Source: Isoetes taiwanensis (lineage: Eukaryota; Streptophyta; Lycopodiopsida; Isoetales; Isoetaceae). Taken from it: a stretch of 64,000 bases of DNA. Positions within the stretch are counted from its first letter, which is position 1, and each line of letters starts with the position of its first letter. The notes under the pieces are model-generated. The model ran no database searches, had not been told where the DNA came from, and was given only the letters and a program-made list of their open reading frames with translations. This document shows, piece by piece, positions 33,100 through 44,029 of this stretch. A program made the position numbers and the translations under genes. Where the stretch lies: positions 34,081,166-34,145,165 of the forward strand of contig JAJEKV010000003.1 in NCBI GenBank assembly GCA_021234155.1, read 5' to 3'.

Positions 33100-33661
33100 A
33101 AGAAGGTTGTGGTGTTCAAACTAAACGGAGTCCTTTGCAAGACTTTTCCGAAAAATAAAGTGGCTAGAGAAACGGTTTCATCGGACACCCGGTAGAATCA
33201 AACACCAAGTGGATCTATCCGCGGCCGCACTTGAAGGAGATGCTAGACGAGGCATTGAGGTTATTTCGAAGTTGGTATTTGGTCATCCATGGAACTAAGG
33301 AACATCAAGGATACTTTGGAGGCACCGGGGAAATCGTGACATTGGTTGACCCTTTGGGATCGTAACAAATGTGTGAAGTTCACTAATCCCAAGGATCCAA
33401 CAGGCAAAACCTATCTTCATCAAACACTTGAGTAACATGATGGACGAACTTGGTATCGAGAATAAGGATGATATAATCATAGTGGATGATGATGCTCTCA
33501 AATGCTTCTACAATCAAACGCAGGCCTTGAATCCACCATCTTACGATCCAAAAAACTTTTTAAGCGACGATGATTTTCTGGTGAAGTTTGTGTCTATTAT
33601 GCATAATTTAGCTATGGGGAAGACGGTGGGTGAAGTGTTAGATCTGCACCAGAATGGATAG
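33100..33661 (+). pseudogene. Coding-like terminal exon, unknown
   Basis: A 77-residue open frame ending at 33661 reads MMDELGIENKDDIIIVDDDA with an acidic run and a hydrophobic C-terminal segment. Upstream the sense pieces are out of frame. Family unknown; it may close the coding region that precedes it. Confidence 0.3.
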
Positions 33662-34548
33662 AACGGCTGACATGGAACCACACCTTGTTAAACACGTGGA
33701 AAAACATGGATTGATCCCTTAATGTTTTATTGGAATATATGATATTTTTGTATGATATTTGTGCCATGTATCGATAATTTCGAGTCCGAATTGCCTCGCA
33801 AAATAATGCAATCTGTTATTATCAAACCTAATATTATCATCTATCGAGCAAGCAATTTTGGTCTCATCTATGTTAGCAACTTGCTCTTCATTTTTGCATA
33901 TTTCAATTCGCATATGAAAAGTCACACGTGAATCGCAACCTTATGTTATTTTTGAAGTCCAAAAAAAAAGATTAAAAAAAACAAAAACCCCCTAGAAGAC
34001 AATAACAGGTTGGCGTGATTTTGGAGTTGACATAATCCCAATTTAATTGGATGATGGTTAAGTCTTTAACATTTCTCACATTAGTTTGCAAAAATGATTT
34101 TTCTAGGAATTCTAATTCTTCCATCTTGTAAATCATGATATGAGAAATCTACACAAGAAGAATTAGAAAAATCTATGGTAGAATTTTCGAGAAATAATTC
34201 TTTAAAGTTTGAAGTTTAGAAGTTCTTTATGGACCCAGTTAGGTCCCCCGAGGGTCAAAATTTTGAAAATTCATAGTACTACTCCACTTTTTGAAAAAAT
34301 AAAATCCATTTAGCAAGACGTGTAGTACTTAGTATCTATTTCCATTGAAAAATAATAGTACCTTGACATTCTTATTCTATTTCAAATATCATGAATATGA
34401 AATGGTTCCTGGATGTTTGTTTTTCAAAAGTTCCTTAGGGACCTGACTGGGTCTCTCAATTGAAATTATGGTTTGCTCATTGATGCATCAAATTTTTATG
34501 AAATCACATGAAATTTGAAAAATGAGTAGCATTTGTAGGCTACATTCA
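33662..34548. other. AT-rich, no gene
   Basis: Contains an imperfect direct repeat around GGACC(C/T)A(G/C)T(T/G)(A/G)GGTC at about 34230 and 34440. Nothing else recognised. Confidence 0.35.
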
Positions 34549-36656
34549 TCTTTATTATATTATAAAATTATTGGGTAAGTATGTCGTCAGCAAAACCCTA
34601 ACCCTATTTTCGACCTTTAGGGTTTTCATGTAGCTCCGCTTCAACTCCTGCTCTACCCAGAGCACTTCGGAAAGGCTTTCCTCGATTCAATCCTTTGTTA
34701 AGCTATGTATGTTTTTGGCTAAGCTATGTGGTCGCATCTGCTCGATCAAATCAAATGGGCTATGATCGTTTTAGTGTGAGGATCGGACAGCCTGCCGCTC
34801 TACACCTATTCGGTATTTACATCTAAAAGAGCAGAAGCTTGCCTCTGGCTTTGCTCCTCAATTTGAGCCCTCCAAGTTCCAGTACATATTTAAGCAAGGT
34901 GCAGTGATCTCCAATCTGATTGCAAGTACTTGGGCTGCCGATTCAATTTATGTAGGCTCACAGATTGCAAATAGGAAATGGTGGAGCTTTTCGAACATAT
35001 TAGATAAGTTTTCTCTTTTTATCCTCTATTGTTTGGCTCCAGTGCTTGCCTTAGATCCGAGCTTTGCTACGATTTAATACACATTTTATTGGCAGCAGTT
35101 GAACATGAACTGGAGCAATGCCATCCTACAATGAGCTCTTGAGGTAATCTGCAAAGCTTTCCCTGTTTTTATTACATTTTTTTCGTATTGCTTTTGTTTG
35201 AAGTAGAGGTATTACCTCTGTTTTTTTAATTTGTTTGGGAGGCAATATCAAAAATACTGTGTCAGATTCAAGTGGTACAGATTTGAATGCCTTACTTTAC
35301 TCTTCTCAGCTTCCCAAATGAGTGCTTCTCTCCAAGTTTACCTCTTGCCCCAGTTGTCTACACTGCAAAAGACTTATGACTTATGCGGTTGCTCAGATAT
35401 TTTATGATGCATTTAAAAGCAGGGCAACATGATTCTAACTCTATTGTCATGGCAACCAAGTAAAATAGAGGCACAGATGGAAGGTTTTAGACCAATGTTC
35501 TTTTTCCAGCTCTTGCTTTGCTTCTCTTTTCCATGGCCAATGAAGAGCAGAAAGTCTACCTGTAAAAAGCATTATGACAAATTCATATTGTACAATTTTT
35601 TGAAGATATAATATATTTTTAAGTTTCAGGCTATTAGTCTGGTTTGTGGAGGTGATTCTAAGCAATCGACAGAGCTATGTTTAGGGGGAAATTGGGCATG
35701 TTATAAAACTGTTTACACATTTCCATACATTCGATATCATGCCTTAATACAGAAATGCATGCATTTTAACATATGGACTCAGAAATATTCTATGGCATAC
35801 ATTGCACTGTGAATAAGGATAATAGCAGTGGAATAAGCTGACCATGATTAAGAATAGTAGCACTGGAATAACACGACCATGCAATCTATGGGGTATACAG
35901 AATACATCTGTTCATGAAAACTTGCAATATAGCACTGGATTTTTGGAACATTTATATGCTTCACTGACTACTTTACTTAACATATTCTCTGCTATATAGA
36001 TAGTCATGGTATCACATATTAAGGTCAATGGAACCAACCAAACCAAACATGTCGTTATATATATACAATTTCTCCCTTTGCCATGATATAAGACTCAAAC
36101 TGGATTCTTGACATAATAATTGAGATCCACACTTAATTCATGAAGTCCCTACACATAATAATTGAGATCAACATATAGCTAAGTTCATAAAGTCCTATTC
36201 AAGCTTTTGCAGGTGTAATAATAGGGTCTACCTACACGGTCTCTCATCTAAACACAAATATAATAACACAATGTTAGCCCAGCAATGTTAAGGGAATATT
36301 AAGTATTGATAAGGGAATGTTAGCCCAGCAATGTTGGGTAGTATTACTATAAAATAAGAAGCATCTTCTTGGCTTTTCTTTTCCAAGTGCGTCTTTTGCA
36401 CTAATAATATTTGTCACCAAGAAATTCATAGAAATGTGAACATATATCGAAATAAAAAATTAAGGGAGATATTAAACAACAAATAAAACAAACCACACAT
36501 CTAAAGGTTCATCATTGACAGGTTTCCAACCTTATCCAGCGCTACATTCCAACAAGAAATTAACAAACAATCGCATATTTTCAAAATGTTCATTCACAAG
36601 TTCCTAATCTTTACAGGTTTCCAACAATGCCCAGCAACGCTGGGCACCATTACTAG
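34549..36656 (+). mobile_element. Candidate non-autonomous Helitron, 2.1 kb
   Basis: The 3' end is classic: TGCCCAGC-AAC-GCTGGGCA hairpin (36628-36646), seven bases, then CTAG (36653-36656) followed by T. A candidate 5' end is A|TCTTTATTATATTATAAAAT at 34549, matching the TC start and AT-rich character of Helitron 5' ends. No Rep/helicase lies between; the content is non-coding. A degenerate second hairpin (GCCCAGCAATGTTGGG) lies at about 36330. The 5' boundary is the weaker call. Confidence 0.5.
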
Positions 36657-36860
36657 TAAAAATTTAATGTTATCTTGAAATTTGTATTCCATGCTGAGTG
36701 TCATGAGATTATATCATACCATCAAAACCATTGAATTGAGTGTATTTCAAGGTGCGATTGTGCCAAACTTGTGAAGAATTTTATTTTGCCATTGAATATG
36801 GTGGTATAACTTCGAATTAATCTTACAATTCAGGTGTTCATATTTAAAATCTCATAAGCA

Positions 36861-39179
36861 TTATGAAGAAGTAATCCTTAATATGGAGAAGGGATGGAAG
36901 GACCCATATGGGTTGATGAATTTAAACAGGGCCTTGAGACAACCTCGTGTTAAACGTCGAAACCTACCAAATGGGGTATCATAGTGGAGAACCCTTTCTC
37001 TTTGATCGCCGCCTATGAAAAGATAAATGATCCAACGCAGCAATAGATTAGGAAAAATACGAACCACCCGCATCCAAGTTAGGCATAGGCACCCGGCACA
37101 TGGTAACCCACCAACAACAATAGTTGCTACCACGACACCCTTGTATTTTGAAGATGGCAATGCTAGAAAGCCTGCTGCTATGAATGCTAAAATCACGAAT
37201 GTGACTGAGACTAGAAAGAAGCAGATAATAACAACTTCGTATACTTCATATGTATTACCAATAGGCCTAGTCTTGAACTCTTTCTTCAATAGAATCACGT
37301 TAAGACAAGTCAAAATCGTTAAAACCGCCATGAAAAAGGAAAGGTTGTTGCATGCCCAAAACAGTCGTAAGGATCGTGGACTGCCATGTGGCGGTTGAAG
37401 CCATGCTGCAAATGTTGCACCTGTGATCAAGGTTGCAGTAACCAGACTAACATTTGCTACATCTATAGCATGTTGTCGTCGCTTGGATAGCTCTGTTCGA
37501 ATATCCTGCCTCTCCATTAACACCCTCGCGATCCCTTCACACTCTTCAAACAGCTGTGGAAAATAAAACTTTGACAACTGCGTCCCTGCAACTGCATAGT
37601 CTAGTGGTGTGTTTCCGAAATAATCTTCCTCATTGGCTAAAAGCTGTTTTCCAAACTTATCAGTACAAAGCATGGATAAAACCTTTCTATTTCTAAGAAG
37701 TGTTGCCCAATGCAACGCTGTCCATCCAGTCTTGGAACCCTTTTGATTTATGACATTTTCATCATATCTGATCATAAGCTTGGCAATCTCAAGTTTCCCT
37801 AAATGCAAAGCTACATAAAATGGCTTCATATCTCCAAGTACTATCTTTACCTTGAAGCGAATGAAGGTCACAATGAAGGAACCGATGGAAGAGAAATGAC
37901 TTTCTTTCAAATTCGATGCCCATTCTTCAAAAACATTTTGACACGAAACAAAAAATTCCTTTTCTTGCTCGGATGAAGCAGCAACCAGGAACTCCTCACA
38001 TAAAATGTGGTCATGATTAAGAGCAAGAAACAAAGCTTTCTTTCCATCTGTTAACAATTTGATTTTGTTATTCACAAGTGATTGAACAACACCTGGATTT
38101 TGGTTCCCTTTGATTGCAACCCAATGCATGGCAGTCATATCAAGACTGTCCTTCCTATTCAGTAAGTCTAGTAACTCTTCCTCTTCATTTTCAACATGAG
38201 CAACGAGGGATTTTATATTCTGAATGACCCATTCGACGTCTTCTTTTGATGCATAACCTGCAACGTAATGAAACAACGTAGCACCATTGTTGTCGATGGG
38301 TGTTACTACATCCATTGCCTCGGCATCAATTTTTCTAAGCCCTCTGCAAATGGCCTTGATAATGTTATCCTCATCAACCTTGTATGATCTACTCTCAACG
38401 AGGCTCATAGGCATTTCTCCATTGTGATTACTAGCAAAAACATCAGCCCCTGCCTTTATAAGTGCTTCTATGACTTTATAGGACGAAAACCTTGCAGCGA
38501 TATGAAGGGAAGTATTATTTTCATTATCCCTTTCAGTCAGAGATGCATTTTTAGAAAGTAACCACTTTATTGCCTCAATGTGCCCATGGGCAGCAGCATA
38601 GTGCAAGGCAGTCCAACCCTTCTTACATTTGTGGTCAACTTGTACCATTAAGGCCTCCATCACAACAGCCGTGCTGCTACCATATTTTGCTGCAATATGA
38701 AAGGGAGTAACACCATTTTCATCCTCAGCATCTTTATGTGCTCCATTTTGGAGAAGGAAATGGGCAACATCTGCATTTCCTTTTGTAGCAGCGTAGTGCA
38801 AAGGGGTTAAGCCCCGAGCATTACGACAATCTAATGAAATATCTGCAAATTTCATGCTGCAATGCCATAACTGTCCAAGGATGTTGACATTGCGACGAAG
38901 GGCTGCCTGGTGCAGGGGTGTATTCCCTTGAGAATCCTTTTCCCCGATGTCTTCATGGGCGCCATTTTGGAGAAGTAATTGGACGACAGACTCTCGCCCA
39001 TACTGAGCGGCAACATGCAATGCGGTGGCGTTTCCTTTTTCTACTTTTGCTCGCACAACAGCTTTGTCGTCTTTGATGAGACATTCCACTTCGTCCTTCT
39101 GACCTCTTGCACAAGCTCTGTGCAATTTCTCTATTTTCTCCATCGTATTAGATGAGGGACCAGCAGGAGAAACACTCAT
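36861..39179 (-). CDS. Ankyrin-repeat membrane protein with PGG-type domain (ACD6-like)
   Basis: One uninterrupted 772-codon frame, the only intact large gene in the window. Residues about 15-255 carry ankyrin repeats, for example TALHVAAQYGRESVVQLLLQ (52-71), GLTPLHYAATKGNADVAHFL (123-142) and GWTALHYAAAHGHIEAIKWL (188-207). More divergent repeats follow at about 297-395 and 450-535. Residues about 565-600 (RQHAIDVANVSLVTATLITG then PPHG) match the start of the plant PGG domain. Four hydrophobic segments follow at about 574-593, 607-631, 646-672 and 682-704, then a basic cytoplasmic tail. Plant relatives such as ACD6 act at membranes in defence and salicylic-acid signalling; function here is inferred from architecture only. 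The start at 39179 gives a short disordered leader before the first repeat. A downstream Met (residue 13) is an alternative. Flanks are transposon DNA. Confidence 0.93.
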   Translation of the reverse strand: MSVSPAGPSSNTMEKIEKLHRACARGQKDEVECLIKDDKAVVRAKVEKGNATALHVAAQYGRESVVQLLLQNGAHEDIGEKDSQGNTPLHQAALRRNVNILGQLWHCSMKFADISLDCRNARGLTPLHYAATKGNADVAHFLLQNGAHKDAEDENGVTPFHIAAKYGSSTAVVMEALMVQVDHKCKKGWTALHYAAAHGHIEAIKWLLSKNASLTERDNENNTSLHIAARFSSYKVIEALIKAGADVFASNHNGEMPMSLVESRSYKVDEDNIIKAICRGLRKIDAEAMDVVTPIDNNGATLFHYVAGYASKEDVEWVIQNIKSLVAHVENEEEELLDLLNRKDSLDMTAMHWVAIKGNQNPGVVQSLVNNKIKLLTDGKKALFLALNHDHILCEEFLVAASSEQEKEFFVSCQNVFEEWASNLKESHFSSIGSFIVTFIRFKVKIVLGDMKPFYVALHLGKLEIAKLMIRYDENVINQKGSKTGWTALHWATLLRNRKVLSMLCTDKFGKQLLANEEDYFGNTPLDYAVAGTQLSKFYFPQLFEECEGIARVLMERQDIRTELSKRRQHAIDVANVSLVTATLITGATFAAWLQPPHGSPRSLRLFWACNNLSFFMAVLTILTCLNVILLKKEFKTRPIGNTYEVYEVVIICFFLVSVTFVILAFIAAGFLALPSSKYKGVVVATIVVGGLPCAGCLCLTWMRVVRIFPNLLLRWIIYLFIGGDQRERVLHYDTPFGRFRRLTRGCLKALFKFINPYGSFHPFSILRITSS

Positions 39180-39324
39180 TTTTACTTACTGCTTGAGTAC
39201 GACTAATCTTGCCTTCAATACTATGATCAAAGATGACTGAACAGCTTGGATAGAAGCAGTTAAGAAGGGAATTCTTTAAAACATGAATCTTTGAGTCAAT
39301 TGATTCCTTAAATTCTTCTCATGC

Positions 39325-39451
39325 ATACATCGTGCATACATCGTGAATCGTGCATACATCGTGCACCAGACGGATATATCGTGCACCAAACGGATACATC
39401 GTGCATATACCGGATACATTGTGCATACATCGTGCACCAGACGGTGAATCG
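39325..39451. repeat. ATCGTGCA minisatellite upstream of the ankyrin gene
   Basis: About eight copies of CATCGTGCA joined by TACATCGTG or CCAGACGGATA. They lie 150-270 bp upstream of the ankyrin start, that is in its probable 5' UTR or promoter. Confidence 0.8.
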
Positions 39452-39671
39452 TGTATTATCATAATCACACAGAAGTTGAAGAACAGTTTATTGCAATAAG
39501 GGAGGGATGCCATCGATGCTGATTAAGAGAAAAACTATTTGGTGCATGAGATATTCTTTACTGGTGCATGGTTTAACCTACAATGGTGAGATTGACATTC
39601 CTTGCAACATAAACCCATAGAGATGCATAATCTTCTTTTTTAAAATGTGAGGGCGTTGGTTTTCGTGCCAA

Positions 39672-39705
39672 GGAACGCCGCATGTAACGCGGCATGCGGC
39701 GTTCC
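39672..39705. repeat. GC-rich hairpin
   Basis: GGAACGCCGCATG (39672-39684) and CATGCGGCGTTCC (39693-39705) are perfect inverted 13-mers with an 8-base loop. The CGCCGCATG core is shared with the block at 16306-16660. Confidence 0.75.
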
Positions 39706-42414
39706 CTCTCCCTTTGCGGGTCCCCTTACGGGACGCAGGGTTTTGCAATCAATGCGTCCGGTTGCAGGTTCGGGGCATTCGTTGCCAATTTGAATCAAGT
39801 TCCTCTACTTTTCAATGCTACCTATTTCGTATTCAGAAGAGAAACCCCGATCCAGAAGAAAGCCGGAACCCCAAAGCTGCAAAACGCATTGTGTTTTGGG
39901 CGATGCCTTGCACGGGAATGCCGTTTCCATTTTTCAGGAAAGGAAGACAGATTTGGGGGGAGAGTTGCAGTTTAGCTCAAATCCCTGATACGGCCGGGAT
40001 ATTGATACCTCTGTTCTGTTCCGGATTAAGGTGTAAAAGGAGAAAGGGTGAAGGCACATAATATATGCTTCCGTTCCAGGGTAACCCATTTGTTTTTCTT
40101 CCTTGGCATCCCGCAGAGATTCCAAAATCTGATGGCAGTTCTTTGAAGCTTGGTTGCAACAAGCGAGCTTCAGAAAAGCAACAACTCTATAATACAACAG
40201 CAATTTTTTTGACACAATTGTTGTCAGGTAACAATTTTTTATTTTTATTTTTGAGCTTTGAAATTGGCATTTTAAAGAAGACTTTCCTCACAGTTCTCTG
40301 GAGTATACATCTTTGAAGTGGCCTCAAGAGTCGGTTCTTCTTCTCGCCGTTCTCCAGCTTCACCTTCTTCAAACATGGTGCTGGCTTCTATGCCCACATC
40401 TTCTTCTACTTCAAAACCAGGCAGAAGATCTATAAGTAAGTTCTTATCCACAAATGCTTCTGATAGATTATATCCTGATCCTTTTTTTGCAGAAGTCCAA
40501 TGCATCAAGACATTGTTCAATATGCAAGCATCTTCTTCTTTTACACGATCCTTATATTTTTGCTTAATATAGAGTGATCATAACCAGATAAATGCACTTT
40601 TATGGCCTTCTTGATATATGAAAGCAGCTTTTAGAAGGTACTCCACTTCTGCCACAAGCTCCACTTTCTATGCTTTTGCATGATGTTATTTTTGTGTATC
40701 ATGTGTCCATCCTGCATGTTTTTGCTTACATTCCATAGACACAACTAATTTATTATTTGCTTTTAGGATTCTGAGTGCATCATCTTGGTAACTCTATTCT
40801 TGAAAGGCCTTCTCTATGTCCAATCCTACAAAAACAAATCATTTCTTGAAAAGGTATGGTAACTAGAATGTCTAAATCTGTGTAGTTTATATATAGTTTT
40901 TATTCTTGACTCAAGTCTTCATCATTTACAATCATTCTTGGCTTTTGGCATGATCTTAACCAGCAGTACAACCAGGAGAGAGAAGTTGCAGTATGATGCA
41001 TGCAATATAACCAGGAGAGAAAACTATAAGGTGCAGGTACGGACAAGTTTATTGTAATCTAGAATGAATTTTTATTAACCTTCTGCATCACATTTATCCA
41101 CATATATAGGTTGTTAAGTTGCTCAGTATTGCTATTCTATATGAAATTCGAATTTAGCTTTCTACTCTTCTTCAACCGATTTAAAAATGTCTTCTGTATA
41201 GAAAACTTCCTCTTTTTTAGCGAGTATGTTGAGTCAAGCAAGAAGCGTCTGTACAGAGGAGCTTGCAGTTTGATTGAATGCAGCTAGGATGCATAGTCTT
41301 GCAGGCATTACTTTCGTTTTGAACTCTTGATGTAACTCATCACGGTTTTAAGGTTTATTGTGCCGTATTGCTATGGAAATATGCAGTCCTATTATCTCCT
41401 TATATGGGAGCGTGCGTCTTCAGATATCTGTGAGCAATGAAGCTCAAAATGATTTTTGACAAATGTTTTTTTGTGAAATTGCAGGCGTCTATATCTCACT
41501 GCTTGGCATCCTGCAAAAATGGCCATGCCCTTATGATTAGTAGCTCTGTAGGCAATGGCAACAGGGCATTTTTGCATATTCCACCCAATGTCTAGCTTCT
41601 GGTAGCAGAGGCAAAAATGTGCCGGTAAGCCTGCAACATGGCTCCTTGCTTTTCCCTTTTGCCTGCCTTCTTTCTTTTCCTTATCTTTTCTCTCTTCATT
41701 GCAGGTGCATAGACAGAAGCAATCGTTGCTATAGACAGAAACAATCGTTGCTATAGAGCTTATGGAGCTTGATTTGCCCAAACAGAGGGAAGCGCTGATG
41801 TCAGCAGGTGGTTGTTCTATTTTTTTGCTTCATATTTTCTTTATGGGGTAGCTCTTTCCGTCATACTTTAGATCAAGGCAGGACATTGTTCTATGGTGTA
41901 AAAAGAAGTAGGTTATGATATCTACATTCCATTGCTGTCTACATTTACATTCCATTGTTATCTACATTTGTATTCCATTTGCTCTTTAATGTTGTGGACT
42001 GTATGTGTTGAGCCAATGCATAATGAGAAGCTTTGGCAATTGCAAAGGCTGCCACATGAATATTTAAGAAGAGAAAGAATAATTTGACGATGAAAAGCAG
42101 TATAATACCTCATCAATTTGATGATTCAAGTAGCAGTATAATACCTCATCATTCAATCTAGGTAGCTTCCATGCAAGTATGGGCTGAAGGATACAACTTC
42201 CTTAAGATCAACACATCTCATGCGATATTTTAAGATGGTGTCAGCCTCTTTTCAGGCAATTAGTGTGGCATCTGGAAATGTGTGGTACTAAACTGCATTA
42301 TGGGATTTTTGACAGAGACAAGAGTGGAGCCAGTGATACAAGGGGGTAATTAGAGTTGCTGTCTGCTTGATATGGTTATGTCCATCTATGTGCCTTCTAT
42401 AAGTAATTATTGTC
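39706..42414. other. No gene recognised
   Basis: Short overlapping ORFs (39694-39975, 39714-40061) lack family features. Intron-like AT-rich DNA with duplicated short words, such as CAGAAGCAATCGTTGCTATAG at 41713-41757. Probably repeat-derived. Confidence 0.35.
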
Positions 42415-43744
42415 ATTATCTGTGGATCTATTGCATTATAAAGGTGATGTGATTCTACTTATTCATTTGTTTTGGTTTCGTAATGTTCGAGTGGAGGAAC
42501 ATTTTGCCTATTTCAAGCCCATCTTAAATTCAAAAGCATCATATGACTTAAGTCGGGCGGTCTATGATATTGGACCTGGGATTATGGCACATGGATAGCA
42601 ACCATCGAACGACTGGAATTTTTGTCCCTTGCGTGGATGAGGTTCACATGTAGGCCCTTACGCGTGGTAAAAAACTGGCTCACCTGCTAATGCAATTTCC
42701 ATAAAGAATAATGTGCATCGTAGAGATTTGCTTCTTTTAACACAAGGAAAATGCTACGTCAGTGCTTTATGCTGTTGGTGCATTATGCGTTTGGGCTTTG
42801 GGCACGTCACTTTCAAGTTTTATGTTGTTTCTTTGGAAGTAGTAATTGCAAACTTTTGTAATCATATAATTATTCAAGGAGGATTTATAACTTTTATTTC
42901 TACATTTTACAATCATTATTATAAGATTTTTATCAAATAATGTAATGTGTATATATTGACGAAGCAATACCTTAATGCAAACTTTTTTTCAACACAGTAC
43001 CCCTTGGTCTAAGTGAAAAACTCCTTGGTATTTCTACTTAAGTATATTGTTGCACCACCTTTGTTTTTCTATTAAAGAAAACTATCATATAACATGTCAA
43101 CCATATCCAAAAAATCACACATTTAGGGTATAGGATCTAGGGCTTTAGGGTTCAAGGATTTATCACATCGTTAATCCTCAAGAACCCAAATGATGTAACA
43201 TGCATCTCATAAATGAAACATGCAATGTTATCAACCCTGTCATCACAACACGCATTTAGGGTTTGGGATGTGTGCTAAGTTAGGACATCATCATGACTAT
43301 GTATCGAGCATCTTAAAGATAGAGACAATTTCAAAGGGTGGACTTACCAAGTTCTCTTTTTCTCAAGACAAATTGTTTGTAAGCTTGAATTTTATATTAG
43401 GGATAAGGTTCATCCACAGGCCATTACTCGGGGCAAGAGGTTGGTGAGCTCGCTACGGCGGCTCAGTTTTAGCAGGTGAGCCAGTTTTTTACCGCGCGTA
43501 AGGGCCTACATGTGAACCTCATCCACGCAAGGGACAAAAATTCCAGTTGTTCGATGGTTGCTATCCATGTGCCATAATCCCAGGTCCAATATCATAGACC
43601 GCCCGACTTAGTCATATGATGCTTTTGAATTTAAGATGGGCTTGAAATAGGCAAAATGTTCCTCCACTCGAACATTACGAAACCAAAACAAATGAATAAG
43701 TAGAATCACATCACCTTCATAATGCAATAGATCGATAGATAAAA
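42415..43744. mobile_element. Foldback element with ~276-bp inverted arms
   Basis: 42415-42690 and 43469-43744 are reverse complements at about 97% identity (differences such as CGAACGACT/CGAACAACT and one T indel), separated by about 780 bp. The outer ends read ATTATCT/AGATAAAAT; I see no sure target duplication. The spacer is AT-rich and non-coding. Transcription through it would give a long hairpin RNA. Confidence 0.8.
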
Positions 43745-43999
43745 TAGGATCCACACTACGCATTAAATGCAATTCTATTGATCATGCATTAGAGATGCGA
43801 TCTTCCACAAAACCCTAAACCCAAAACTGTATGGACTCCATTCTGCCTACGCCTACGCCTACTCTATGCTTTCTAATATTCCTACCGATTCCAAGCTAAT
43901 GCCCGACACTCCATTACATCTATACATGATGACATTTAGCACTTTTGATTCGACCTACAAACTCCGTTACATCTACCATTCCACATGTCTACGACTAAT

Positions 44000-44028
44000 G
44001 CCCGGCATCGCCGGGCACACGTTTCTAG
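44000..44028 (+). mobile_element. Helitron-type 3' terminus
   Basis: GCCCGGC-ATC-GCCGGGC hairpin (44000-44016), eight bases, then CTAG (44025-44028) followed by T: the standard Helitron 3' end. It lies 280 bp after the foldback's right arm, which may therefore be internal to this element. I could not fix the 5' end. Confidence 0.6.
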
Positions 44029-44029
44029 T

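Noticed and set aside
37027-37398. Plus-strand 123-codon ORF
   Set aside because: Shadow of the ankyrin/PGG gene on the opposite strand.
41392-41781. 129-codon minus-strand ORF with a Cys-rich start
   Set aside because: No family pattern, low-complexity Lys/Glu segment, no splice context; not distinguishable from chance.
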